This document shows positions 41,954-50,701 of a stretch of 56,255 nt of DNA, piece by piece; position 1 is the stretch's first letter, and each line of letters starts with the position of its first letter. Below the pieces are notes generated by a model. That model ran no database searches and had not been told where the DNA came from. It was given only the letters and a program-made list of their open reading frames with translations. The stretch covers positions 1 through 56,255 of the forward strand of contig CAJURK010000014.1 in assembly GCA_910588745.1 (NCBI GenBank), in the 5' to 3' direction. Made by a program: the position numbers and the translations under genes. This DNA comes from an uncultured Dorea sp. (GTDB lineage Bacteria > Bacillota > Clostridia > Lachnospirales > Lachnospiraceae).

Positions 41954-42886
41954 ATGGCTTATAATTTTAAAGAAACAATGAATAAACCGGAACGTCTGGC
42001 TCCGGGACACAGAATGTGCGCGGGCTGCGGCGGAACCATAGCGGTAAGAAATGTGCTGCGGGGACTGCGCGAGGGGGATAAGGCGGTAATCGGCAATGCA
42101 ACCGGATGTCTGGAAGTATCCACGTTTACATATCCCTATACTTCGTGGGAGGACAGCTATATCCACAATGCGTTTGAAAATGCAGGGGCGACGATGAGCG
42201 GCGTGGAGGGAGCTTACAAGGCGCTGAGGCGAAAAGGGAGGCTGAATGAGACTTATAAATTCATCACCTTCGGCGGCGACGGGGGAACCTATGACATTGG
42301 ATTCCAGTCCTTATCGGGAGCCATGGAACGGAACCACGATATGGTCTATGTGTGCTACGATAACGGCGCCTATATGAATACGGGAATCCAGCGTTCCTCC
42401 GCGACGCCGATGTATGCGGATACCACTACGACGCCGGTGGGAGCCGAGAGTAATGGAAAGCCTCAGAACCGGAAGGATCTGGCGGCAATCATAGCGGCTC
42501 ATGACGTTCCCTATGCGGCGCAGACCACATTTGTACAGAATTTTAAGGATTTACATATTAAGTCTGAGAAGGCAATTTATACGCCGGGAGCGGCGTTCTT
42601 AAATATCATGGCTCCTTGTCCCAGGGGATGGAGATATCATACGCCGGATATTATGGAGATCTGCAGGCTGGGCGTGGAAACCTGCTACTGGCCGCTGTTT
42701 GAGGTGGTTGAGGGGAAATGGATCCTTAATTACGAGCCGAAGAGTAAGAAGCCGATTGAGGACTTTTTAAGGCCCCAGGGAAGGTTTAAGCATTTGTTTA
42801 AGAAGGAGAACGAGTATTTATTAGAAGAGTTCCAGAAGGAAGTGGACAGGAGATGGGAGGAGCTTCTGTTTAAATGTTCCAGATAG
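41954..42886 (+). CDS. 2-oxoacid:ferredoxin oxidoreductase, beta subunit
   Basis: A 310-residue beta subunit (thiamine diphosphate-binding). Cysteines CAGCG, ATGC and PCPRGW would hold a [4Fe-4S] cluster, as in POR-type beta chains. The ThDP/Mg motif is GGDGGTYDIGFQSLSGAMERNHDMVYVCYDN. ATG 41954 is set by GGAGGG at 41941-41946. It is the last gene of the T-box operon, closed by the terminator at 42925. Many gut clostridia carry a single-chain pyruvate enzyme, so this four-subunit set is likely for another 2-oxoacid. Confidence 0.93.
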   Translation: MAYNFKETMNKPERLAPGHRMCAGCGGTIAVRNVLRGLREGDKAVIGNATGCLEVSTFTYPYTSWEDSYIHNAFENAGATMSGVEGAYKALRRKGRLNETYKFITFGGDGGTYDIGFQSLSGAMERNHDMVYVCYDNGAYMNTGIQRSSATPMYADTTTTPVGAESNGKPQNRKDLAAIIAAHDVPYAAQTTFVQNFKDLHIKSEKAIYTPGAAFLNIMAPCPRGWRYHTPDIMEICRLGVETCYWPLFEVVEGKWILNYEPKSKKPIEDFLRPQGRFKHLFKKENEYLLEEFQKEVDRRWEELLFKCSR

Positions 42887-42924
42887 AACTTGTTTATTTG
42901 ATGTACGAAAAATCAGCGTAAATG

Positions 42925-42989
42925 ATGCCCTGAATGATCTTTCGGCCATGTTTCTGTATGGCAGACAGAACATTCAGGGCATGTTTTTT
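42925..42989 (+). terminator. Intrinsic terminator of the oxidoreductase operon
   Basis: The 12-bp stem ATGCCCTGAATG (42925-42936) / CATTCAGGGCAT (42971-42982) is followed by G and six T. The 34-base loop contains an inner hairpin GCCAT/ATGGC. The rest of the 356-base gap to 43243 holds only a weak -10 (TAAAAT, 43212-43217) and the ribosome binding site of the next gene. Confidence 0.88.
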
Positions 42990-43242
42990 GTCAATGGAAA
43001 GCCGGATGTCCGGTAAACGGCGGAGCCGTTTTGGTATAATCCCCACCGGTATACTGAGGGCAGAAAAGGTGAGAACTCTTTTGGAGTCGGAACCAGTATA
43101 TTTGGAGAATTGATGAAGAAGGGATACAATAATATTATAAATGACTTTAAAAACAGGAGACATTTTGTTATATTTTTATAAAACACAGCCCGTTTTTTGA
43201 GAGGAATATGGTAAAATTATAAAAAAGCAAGGAGGTAGCAGA

Positions 43243-46200
43243 ATGTTTGAGAAGTTGTTTAGCTCTGTGAAAATAAGGGATATGGAATTAAAAAACAGAG
43301 TGATTCTTCCGTCCATGGGAACCAAGTTTGTAGGAAAGGCAAGCTATGTGACCCAAAAGTTGATTGATTATCATGTCGCACGTACAAGAGGCGGATGCGG
43401 TCTGAATATGGTGGAGGTGTGCAGCGTCCATACGCCGAGCGCGCCGAGAGGATTTCTCTCCATCAGTGAGGATGAATATATTCCCGGATTGAAGAAACTA
43501 ACGGAGGCAATCCATGCAGAAGGCGGGAAGACAGGCGTCCAGCTCTGGCAGGGAAGTTTAGCGGTCATCTCTGATCAGACGGCACAGATGCTTGTTCCCA
43601 GCGATATGGCGCTTTCACCGGAAATGGAACTTCCCGGAATTATGGCAGAACAGATTGAAGAGGTAATCGAGTGCTATGGAAAGGCGGCAAAAAGAGCCGT
43701 GGAAGCCGGATTTGACTGTATAGAATTTCACTGCGCCCATACATATCTGCCGCATTCTTTTCTGTCTGCAGGTCTTAACCACCGTACAGACGAATACGGC
43801 GGGACGTTGGAAAACAGGGCTCGATTTCCGCTGCGGTGTATAAAGGCAATCCGCGGGCAGATGCCGGAGGGGATGCCGCTGCTGATGAGAATTGACGCCC
43901 AGGATGATTACCTTAAGGATGGTATGACGGTTGAGGATACGATTGCGTTTTGTAAGCTTGCAAAGGAAGCGGGCGTAGATGTGCTTGATATTTCCAGAGG
44001 GAATGTTCTGACAGCCGGGCTGAAGTATGAAGTTCCGCCGATTGACATTCCAAATGCTTTTAATATAGAGAACGCGGCGAAGATACGAAAAGAGACGGGT
44101 ATGCTGACGATCGGCGTAGGAAGGATTAATACCGCGGAGCTGGCGGAGCAAATCCTTGCGGACGATAAAGTAGATCTGGTTGTTATGGGCCGGGCGCAGC
44201 TTGCCGATCCGGATTTCTGCAGGAAGGCGAAGGCCGGGCATACCGAAGATATTGATTATTGCGTAGGCTGTAACCAAGGCTGTTACGACGGATTTGAGAA
44301 TATGGATTCTCCTTGTATTACCTGCTTTAGAAATCCGGCGGTTGGAAGAGAAAAGGAGTGCGCGATTGTCCCGGCAGAAGAGCCGAAGACCGTGCTGATT
44401 GCCGGGGGAGGCGTTGCGGGTCTGATGGCGGCGATTACGTTGAAAAAGAGAAATCATAACCCGATTCTGTGCGAAGCATCGGATACTCTTGGCGGACAGT
44501 TCCTGCTTGCGGGGGAGACTCCAAGGAAGGCTGAGATGAAGCGGGCAGTTATTTCCATGGCAGAAAAGGCAAAACGGCTTGGCGTAGATATCCGCATGAA
44601 TACAAAGGTAACGCCGGAGCTGATTGCAGAGTTGAACCCGCATACCGTAATTAACGCTTCCGGTTCAGAACCGGCTATTATGCAGATTCCCGGTAACGAC
44701 AGGGAGTTTGTCGTTCATTCCCGCGATGTGCTGAACGGAACGGCTAATGTGACCGGAAAAGTAGTAATTCTCGGCGGCGGCATGGACGGCATGGGAACGG
44801 CTGAATATCTGGCGGCGAAGGGTGCGAAAGTAACCGTATTGGATGAACGCGGGGATATCTGTGCGGATATGGGCAGTACAAGAAAGATCTGCGTACAGGA
44901 AAGCATCCATGGAGCAGGTATAAAAACAGTTACGGAAATTCGGGTAACTGAGATTAAGGATCATGCAGTTGTCGGACAAAAGGAAGAGAAAACGTTAGAA
45001 TTTTCCTGTGACTATGTGGTAATGACCGGCGCGGTAAAAAGAGACGGGAGTGAGCTTCGGAAAGCCTGCTATGAACGGCAGATCGGGTATTATGAGGCGG
45101 GAGACGCAGGGATGGCGCGCCGCGCCTTGGATGCGACCCGGGAAGCTTTTGATATTGCGCTGACTTTTGACAGGCCGGGCGAACATGAATATGCTTCTAA
45201 GCCGAAGAAGATCGTTTTTGCTACGGGTGTTACCGGAACGATGGGGCAGGAGACGATGAAACAGCTTCTCTCCAGAAATAACAGGTTCCAGGTACGCGTA
45301 CTTGCAAGGCCTTCCGAGAAAAATATAGCGCTGATGCAGAAATACGCATGTCCTTCCCTGGAAATTATCTGGGGCGACATGGGGGACTATGATGTGGTAA
45401 AGCGAGGGGTTGACGGCGCGGATTATGTGCTTCATATCGGGGCAATGGTTTCACCGGCGGCCGATCAGTATCCCGAGCAGACTTTGTACACGAATATCGG
45501 TTCTACGCTTAATATTATTAAGGCGATTAAGGAACAGCCGGATCCGGACAAAGCACACTTTGTATATGTGGGTACGGTTGCTATGACCGGAGGACGGACA
45601 GAGCCGGTTCACTGGGGAAGAGTAGGCGATCCGATTAATCCGTCTATCTTTGATTACTATGCGCTGTCAAAGGTATTTTCCGAGCTGGCAGTGTTTGAGT
45701 CGGGTCTCAAGCACTGGGTATCTATCCGTCAGACCGGGCAGCATCCGGTAGCGGAAGGCGCGGGCGAGCAGCCGATTATCTTTCATCAGCCGCCGAATAA
45801 TGTGCTGGAATGGAGTACTTCGGTTGAATCCGGTATTTGTATGGCAAATATCTGTGAGGAATGGGTTCCGGAATCCTTCTGGAGGAAAGGATATAACCTC
45901 AGCAGCGGCGCAGGCTACCGGCTGGCTCACTGGGAACTGATGGATATCAGTATGGGCGCGTTTGGACTGGGATTAAAGGATTTATTTGATTTGAATATGC
46001 TGGCAACCTATAATTTCCATGGACATTACTTTAGCGACAGTGACAAGCTGGATGAGATTCTTCATTTCCGGTGCATCCCTGCAGAACAGTACTGGGGAGG
46101 CGTAAAAGAAGAGATGCGCAGGATGGCGGCGAATCCGATGATCCGCGCGATGTTCCCGACCGGCGAAGAGATGAAGGCGCAGAATATGGAAGTCGGCCAT

Positions 46201-46707
46201 TTGCGTATGGGTTCCTACTGGATGTTTGAGAACAATGAGGAAAACTGGATCAAAGCATTCTTTGGTTCCAGGGAGAAACAGAAGGCAATCAAAACCTGGG
46301 AGGAATTTGATCTGCATCATGCAAGTGAAGAGGTAACGTATCTTGATCACGGCTACGACGAGACGAAAGCCCTGGAAGAACTGACGCTGGAAGATCTGAA
46401 AAAAGCGGCCGCATTCCGCGGAGGAGAATGCTTAGCAGAAGAAGCGCCGGATATCTATACCCCTATTCAGTGGCGCTGTGCAGAAGGCCATGAGTTTATG
46501 ATGTCTGTGAATGCCGTACTCCATGGCGGACACTGGTGTCTGGAATGCCTGTCCCACGAGTGGCAGTACGGACAGATTGCCAAGAAGAACCCGTTCTATG
46601 CTCAGGTATGGACGCCGATTCACGGAGAGGGGGACGATTATGTAATTCCAATGGAGTTCAGCGGATATGATGTGGCGAAAGAACTGAAGGAGAAATTAGG
46701 ATTATAA
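43243..46707 (+). CDS. Giant fusion oxidoreductase: Old Yellow Enzyme/dienoyl-CoA reductase + SDR epimerase + zinc-ribbon motif
   Basis: A 1154-residue single reading frame. Residues 1-335 are an FMN-binding OYE/BaiCD-type barrel with the active-site loop around H163, H166, Y168 and the following YGGTLENRARF. C340, C343, C347 and C361 should hold a [4Fe-4S] cluster, as in 2,4-dienoyl-CoA reductase. Residues 383-645 bind FAD and NAD(P) (GGGVAGL at 388; GGGMDG at 511). Residues 656 to about 910 form an NAD-dependent epimerase/dehydratase-type SDR with ATGVTGTMG and Y806-xxx-K810. After a helical stretch, C1079, H1083, C1099 and C1102 make a zinc-ribbon-like end. AAGGAGGT precedes the ATG. The substrate is unknown; reduction of an enoate, steroid, bile pigment or aromatic unsaturated compound is possible. 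Confidence 0.85.
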   Translation: MFEKLFSSVKIRDMELKNRVILPSMGTKFVGKASYVTQKLIDYHVARTRGGCGLNMVEVCSVHTPSAPRGFLSISEDEYIPGLKKLTEAIHAEGGKTGVQLWQGSLAVISDQTAQMLVPSDMALSPEMELPGIMAEQIEEVIECYGKAAKRAVEAGFDCIEFHCAHTYLPHSFLSAGLNHRTDEYGGTLENRARFPLRCIKAIRGQMPEGMPLLMRIDAQDDYLKDGMTVEDTIAFCKLAKEAGVDVLDISRGNVLTAGLKYEVPPIDIPNAFNIENAAKIRKETGMLTIGVGRINTAELAEQILADDKVDLVVMGRAQLADPDFCRKAKAGHTEDIDYCVGCNQGCYDGFENMDSPCITCFRNPAVGREKECAIVPAEEPKTVLIAGGGVAGLMAAITLKKRNHNPILCEASDTLGGQFLLAGETPRKAEMKRAVISMAEKAKRLGVDIRMNTKVTPELIAELNPHTVINASGSEPAIMQIPGNDREFVVHSRDVLNGTANVTGKVVILGGGMDGMGTAEYLAAKGAKVTVLDERGDICADMGSTRKICVQESIHGAGIKTVTEIRVTEIKDHAVVGQKEEKTLEFSCDYVVMTGAVKRDGSELRKACYERQIGYYEAGDAGMARRALDATREAFDIALTFDRPGEHEYASKPKKIVFATGVTGTMGQETMKQLLSRNNRFQVRVLARPSEKNIALMQKYACPSLEIIWGDMGDYDVVKRGVDGADYVLHIGAMVSPAADQYPEQTLYTNIGSTLNIIKAIKEQPDPDKAHFVYVGTVAMTGGRTEPVHWGRVGDPINPSIFDYYALSKVFSELAVFESGLKHWVSIRQTGQHPVAEGAGEQPIIFHQPPNNVLEWSTSVESGICMANICEEWVPESFWRKGYNLSSGAGYRLAHWELMDISMGAFGLGLKDLFDLNMLATYNFHGHYFSDSDKLDEILHFRCIPAEQYWGGVKEEMRRMAANPMIRAMFPTGEEMKAQNMEVGHLRMGSYWMFENNEENWIKAFFGSREKQKAIKTWEEFDLHHASEEVTYLDHGYDETKALEELTLEDLKKAAAFRGGECLAEEAPDIYTPIQWRCAEGHEFMMSVNAVLHGGHWCLECLSHEWQYGQIAKKNPFYAQVWTPIHGEGDDYVIPMEFSGYDVAKELKEKLGL

Positions 46708-46768
46708 CTTAAGAAGAGAACGTGTTCTTACAGCTCCGGCAGAATATGCAAAGCGCGGGTAAGAACCC

Positions 46769-47512
46769 TTACAGGCTGGAGTTTCCCTGCATGCAGAAGG
46801 GAAGCTCCAGCCCATGCTTTTCTAACAGTTCTTTGTCTGATAGAATCTCTTTTGCATCCCCGTCGCGAATGATCTGTCCTTCTGACATAAGAATTACCCG
46901 GCTGCAGGTATCTAGAATCATATCCAGATCGTGGGAAGCGATAATCTTCAAATGGTCAAAACCATTTAAGATATGGATCAGACGGCGCCGGTTTCCAGGA
47001 TCCAGCGCAATGGTGGGTTCGTCCATCAATATTATATCAGGAGTCATAGACAGGATGGTAGCGATGGATACCAGTTTTTTTTCACCGCCGGAGAGTGTGT
47101 AAATCTGGCGGTTTTTTAAATGTTCAATTTGGATGCTCTTAAGGGCATGCTCCACCCGTCTGTTTACTTCATCCTCAGAGAGCCGGTAATTGCGGGGAGC
47201 GAAGGCCACATCCTCCTTAACCGTGGACATGAAAAGCTGGCTGTCGGAGTCCTGGAATACATAGCCGATTTTCTCACGGAGCGCCGGAAGGGCGCTTTTT
47301 TCTACCAAAGTATGATCTATGCGGATAGTACCTTCATAGTTTAGGTTTAAACCCACAAGAAGCTTTAATAATGTAGTTTTTCCCGCGCCGTTTGCGCCGA
47401 TTAAGCCGATGGCGTCGTGTTCTTGGGCGGAGAAAGTAATATCCTTTAAAACAGGATGGGAAGCGTTATAGCTGTAATTTACGTGTTCCAGATGGATCTG
47501 TATGCGGTTCAT
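46769..47512 (-). CDS. cbiO: Cobalt ECF transporter ATPase CbiO
   Basis: A 247-residue ECF-type ATPase with Walker A GANGAGKTT, the Q-loop region VFQDSDSQLFMSTVKEDVAFAPRN typical of CbiO, signature LSGGEKKLVSIA and Walker B IILMDEP. It energises uptake by the CbiM/CbiQ membrane complex. It lies 13 bases after cbiQ in the same operon. It converges on the fusion-oxidoreductase gene, with small hairpins but no strong terminator in the 61-base gap. Confidence 0.92.
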   Translation of the reverse strand: MNRIQIHLEHVNYSYNASHPVLKDITFSAQEHDAIGLIGANGAGKTTLLKLLVGLNLNYEGTIRIDHTLVEKSALPALREKIGYVFQDSDSQLFMSTVKEDVAFAPRNYRLSEDEVNRRVEHALKSIQIEHLKNRQIYTLSGGEKKLVSIATILSMTPDIILMDEPTIALDPGNRRRLIHILNGFDHLKIIASHDLDMILDTCSRVILMSEGQIIRDGDAKEILSDKELLEKHGLELPFCMQGNSSL

Positions 47513-47525
47513 TAGGATGCTCCTT

Positions 47526-48293
47526 TTAGATTATTTTCAATAGTAGGAATAATACACTCCAGATTATCAGATAGGCAATGTCTTTCGTGCGGAAAACTGT
47601 TTTTGCGCCGTAGTAAAATTCCCCCCGGTATCCACGGAGAACCATGCTCTGGTATACGGCGTCTGCCCGGTCCATGCTGCGAAGAAGAAGTTGGCCTGCA
47701 AGCGACCCCCAAACCTTAAAGTGAATCCCTTTCTGATTTGGAGCCCGCAGAGCGTATGCGTCGGTAATACGCCCCGCTTCTTCAAGGAGAAGGGAGATGT
47801 AACGGTAAGTTAATAATATCTGCGTTACGAAGACCGCGGGAATATGAATCAGACGCAGGGCATAGCAGATTTTTTCAATAGAGGTAGAGGCGATCAGCAA
47901 ATAGGCCGCCAGCACACTGTATACGCCTTTTAACATCAGCGTCGCCATGGAAACCATGCCTGCCGTTACCACAAAGGAACCGAACGCAGTAACAGGCTGC
48001 CGGTCAAATACCGGATTGAACAGCCCGACAAAGCATACCAGAGGAAGCACGATACGAAACCGTTTTAAGGCGTCGGAAAAAGAAACATCTCCCAATATAA
48101 ACAGCGTAATGGGATAGACGCCCATCCTGAGAAGTCCGGTAAAATTGTATTTGTGAAAGGACAGCGTTACAGCAAGGAAGCTGGCGGTTACAATCAACTT
48201 GACCAGCGGATGAATGCGGTTCAGCCACTGGTCTCGGTCTGCAAGAATATCCATTTGGTGGATTTCATATAATGCGCGGTCTAATTTACTCAT
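47526..48293 (-). CDS. cbiQ: Cobalt ECF transporter T component CbiQ
   Basis: A 255-residue T component with five or six helices and the conserved coupling segments with Ala-Arg-Gly-like cores in its C-terminal half (SLAGQLLLRSMDRADAVYQSMVLRGYRGEF). The start MSKLDRALYEIHQMD at 48293 overlaps the cbiM stop by 4 bases; a longer in-frame start would run back into cbiM. It links the CbiO ATPase to CbiM. Confidence 0.92.
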   Translation of the reverse strand: MSKLDRALYEIHQMDILADRDQWLNRIHPLVKLIVTASFLAVTLSFHKYNFTGLLRMGVYPITLFILGDVSFSDALKRFRIVLPLVCFVGLFNPVFDRQPVTAFGSFVVTAGMVSMATLMLKGVYSVLAAYLLIASTSIEKICYALRLIHIPAVFVTQILLTYRYISLLLEEAGRITDAYALRAPNQKGIHFKVWGSLAGQLLLRSMDRADAVYQSMVLRGYRGEFYYGAKTVFRTKDIAYLIIWSVLFLLLKII

Positions 48294-49297
48294 TTTGCTT
48301 CCCTTTGTTTCGGATGCCGGAAAAATTTGAATGCACAGCAGCCGCTTACGCACAGGCCTAACACCATCAGAGAACCGACGACGCCGGAAAAGGAGGTTCC
48401 AAGAGAAGAGTCCGAACCTTTAAAGGCGTAGTCCGGCAGCAGTGAAGTGGTTTCCTGAAGGCTTCCGGCGGCCTCGTGGGGAGCCGAAGCTTCTACTTCC
48501 AGTTCCGTAGAACCTGTGACGCGGGCAATGGACCATTCCAGTCCGTCCGGACGGGAAGAGGCGAATAAAGATAATCCGCCGCCGATTAACAAGGAGAGGA
48601 TGCCAAGAGCAGCCAGGGTACGCCGAAGGGTCAGGCGGTTTGCGGTCTTTTCAGCAGTTATATTCATCAGGATTTCCGGCCTGGATTCGTAGATAAATAC
48701 CAGCACGGCGGCAGTAATCAACCCCTCCGCGAATCCGATTGCAAGATGGATGGGCTGCATCGCAGCGGCGAAGATGGAAAAGGGCAGATCGGTAATGCCG
48801 GAAGCAAGGGTCTCTAAGGTTACGGAAAACGCGCCCATCTGCAGCGTAAGCATGGAGCCGAGAACCGAAGCGCAAAGGATTTTTCCCCTGCCGGGATTTT
48901 TCTTCATGACGGGACGCCAGATTAGAAAATATCCGAAAAAGCATCCGTAAAACGCCATGTTCCAGATATTTGCGCCGAGAGCCAAAAGTCCTCCGTCTGC
49001 AAAGAGCAGGCACTGAATCAGCAAAACGCCGATCATGGTCAGGAAAGAGGCGTAAGGCCCGAGAAGCGCAGTCAGCAGCACGCCGCCGCATAGGTGTCCG
49101 CTGGAGCCGGTTCCCGGAATGGTAAAATTAATCATCTGGGCCGCGAAAACAAAGGCGCCCATAACGCCCATAACAGGCGTCTTTTTCAGGTCGGTTTCCA
49201 GTCTTACTTTTTTAATGGAATATGCGGCCGCCAGCCCGGAACAGGCATACATCGTTCCGGCAACCGCCGGTGAGATTAAAGCATCAGCCATATGCAT
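48290..49297 (-). CDS. cbiM: Cobalt ECF transporter S component CbiM with fused PDGLE (CbiN-like) domain
   Basis: A 335-residue protein that starts MHMADALISP, the metal-binding N-terminus of CbiM (His at position 2). The CbiM fold covers about 1-215 (PGTGSSGHLCGGVLLTALLGP). After a basic linker comes the PDGLE domain (SRPDGLEWSIARV... to a last helix near 300-325), which substitutes for the separate CbiN protein. Cobalt rather than nickel is inferred from the M-PDGLE-Q-O order. No cobalamin biosynthesis gene is in the window. Confidence 0.92.
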   Translation of the reverse strand: MHMADALISPAVAGTMYACSGLAAAYSIKKVRLETDLKKTPVMGVMGAFVFAAQMINFTIPGTGSSGHLCGGVLLTALLGPYASFLTMIGVLLIQCLLFADGGLLALGANIWNMAFYGCFFGYFLIWRPVMKKNPGRGKILCASVLGSMLTLQMGAFSVTLETLASGITDLPFSIFAAAMQPIHLAIGFAEGLITAAVLVFIYESRPEILMNITAEKTANRLTLRRTLAALGILSLLIGGGLSLFASSRPDGLEWSIARVTGSTELEVEASAPHEAAGSLQETTSLLPDYAFKGSDSSLGTSFSGVVGSLMVLGLCVSGCCAFKFFRHPKQREAK

Positions 49298-49515
49298 AAG
49301 TCATTCCTCCAATCTGTCTAAAGCCATCGGAAAATATTGCGAAAAAGCAGTTATTCCGGTTATCTTTATCCTGTAAGATGCAGGGGCGTCCTCGGCGGGA
49401 TACCGCATCGCCGCGCAGGATAGTGCTTATAGAATACCAGACAGGAAGCGAAGCCCGCAAGCCACCGGGGGGGATCTTATGTTACACCTTGTGAAAAGGG
49501 AGAATACAGGAATGA
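49298..49515 (-). other. Leader region of cbiMQO, structured but unassigned
   Basis: This 218-base gap lies between the AraC gene and cbiM on the same strand. It contains several GC-rich complementary blocks (CGGCG/CGCCG and CCTG/CAGG around 49370-49420) and the cbiM site GGAGGAATG. A metal or cobalamin riboswitch would be expected here, but I cannot find a complete consensus on the minus strand. Confidence 0.35.
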
Positions 49516-50406
49516 TTAATTTTTTTGCATATCCTTTCGGTATTCTCTTGGGGAACAGTTCATATACCGTTTAAAGATTTTCCCGTAGTAACAGGGATTG
49601 GCGAAGCCTACGATTCCGGCAATGTCCGTAATGCTGTCGTTCCCCTTTAACAGGAGCAGGCTTTGCTGGATCCTGTAAAACAGCAGGTAATCAAAAAGCG
49701 TCATATGCATGTGCTTTTTAAAGAAACGGCAGCATTCGCTTTTGCAGATATTAACGCTGCCTGCAATATCCTCCAGCGTCAGCGGTTCCCTGTAATGAGC
49801 CTGTATATAGGTAAGTATCCGTCTCAGCCGGTCCAGATGCTGGACTTCGGGTTCGTCGGTATCAGGAAGGGAAGTAAAATACCGGTATAATAGCCGCCAG
49901 ATTCTTGTGAGCGCCAGATGGATGGAAAGCTCGTAATCCGCAGGCGGATTTTTAGACCAGCCGTAAATCCGCTTTATGGTATCTAATATTTCACCCTGCC
50001 AGGAAATGTCCGGGAGGAGGGAAAGGGAACTTAGCCGGGGGCTGGAAGTGATAAAATCCACGTACCGGGTCTGTAAAATACTGGTTTCGTACCCATAGAT
50101 AAATCTTGGATGGAAGGTGACGGACAGATATTCGCAGTTCATATGATCTGTCATGTAGCCGGAGTGCAGGGCGTTGCTGTTGCAGAACAGGCCTTCGTCC
50201 TGGTTTAAAATATACTGCTGTTCATTTACCCGGTAATCAATCCGCCCGGACTGAATCCAGGTCAGCTCTATTTCGGGATGCCAGTGCCACATAAAAGCTC
50301 CGCCTTCGTAGATGCCGATGGATTCTTCGCTGATATATACAGGGAAATGATAATCCCCATGGGCTTTCATTTCGAGCTGGCTGTCGGTTGTGTGTATCTG
50401 TATCAT
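49516..50406 (-). CDS. AraC-family transcriptional regulator
   Basis: A 296-residue protein. An N-terminal cupin domain (MWHWHPEIELTWIQSGRIDYRVNEQQY) is followed by two helix-turn-helix motifs (LTLEDIAGSVNICKSECCRFFKKHMHMTLFDYL; ITDIAGIVGFANPCYYGKIFKRYMNCSPREYRKD). It is typical of sugar-responsive AraC regulators in Clostridia. It is divergent from galK and upstream of cbiM. A role in galactose control is a reasonable guess, but the sequence does not prove it. Confidence 0.88.
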   Translation of the reverse strand: MIQIHTTDSQLEMKAHGDYHFPVYISEESIGIYEGGAFMWHWHPEIELTWIQSGRIDYRVNEQQYILNQDEGLFCNSNALHSGYMTDHMNCEYLSVTFHPRFIYGYETSILQTRYVDFITSSPRLSSLSLLPDISWQGEILDTIKRIYGWSKNPPADYELSIHLALTRIWRLLYRYFTSLPDTDEPEVQHLDRLRRILTYIQAHYREPLTLEDIAGSVNICKSECCRFFKKHMHMTLFDYLLFYRIQQSLLLLKGNDSITDIAGIVGFANPCYYGKIFKRYMNCSPREYRKDMQKN

Positions 50407-50603
50407 AAGTTTCTCCCCGCGTATCTAGATACCATTTGCAGGGGGTGTTTTGCCTGGGAAACAGGCGGAAGCAGCGTTCCGGTAAACTTCCTGCGGACGG
50501 CGGTTAAGAGCTTTCGCTTCTGTCAAAACTCCACGCACTAGACAGGAACCCTGTAAATGGGGTATAAAAATCAATATAGTTATAGTTTTGTAGATGATAT
50601 TTA

Positions 50604-50632
50604 TTGTTATATTACAAAATTCTCATTATAAT
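50604..50632 (+). promoter_or_regulatory. Promoter of galK-galT
   Basis: TTGTTA (50604-50609) and TATAAT (50627-50632) are 17 bases apart in an AT-rich stretch; a second TATAAT follows at 50633-50638. Between promoter and galK, CCGCGGA...TCCGCGTGG (about 50648-50680) can form a leader hairpin. The remaining part of the 295-base gap shows nothing else clear. Confidence 0.65.
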
Positions 50633-50701
50633 TATAATAAAAATAACCGCGGAGCGCAAGTGACAGCCAATGATCCGCGTGGAGAAAAGGAGAGATGCCA
50701 A

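Noticed and set aside
49440..49480. CCCGCAAGCCA on the plus strand resembles the 3' part of a cobalamin riboswitch
   Set aside because: It is on the opposite strand from cbiMQO, no plus-strand gene follows, and the other conserved boxes are missing.
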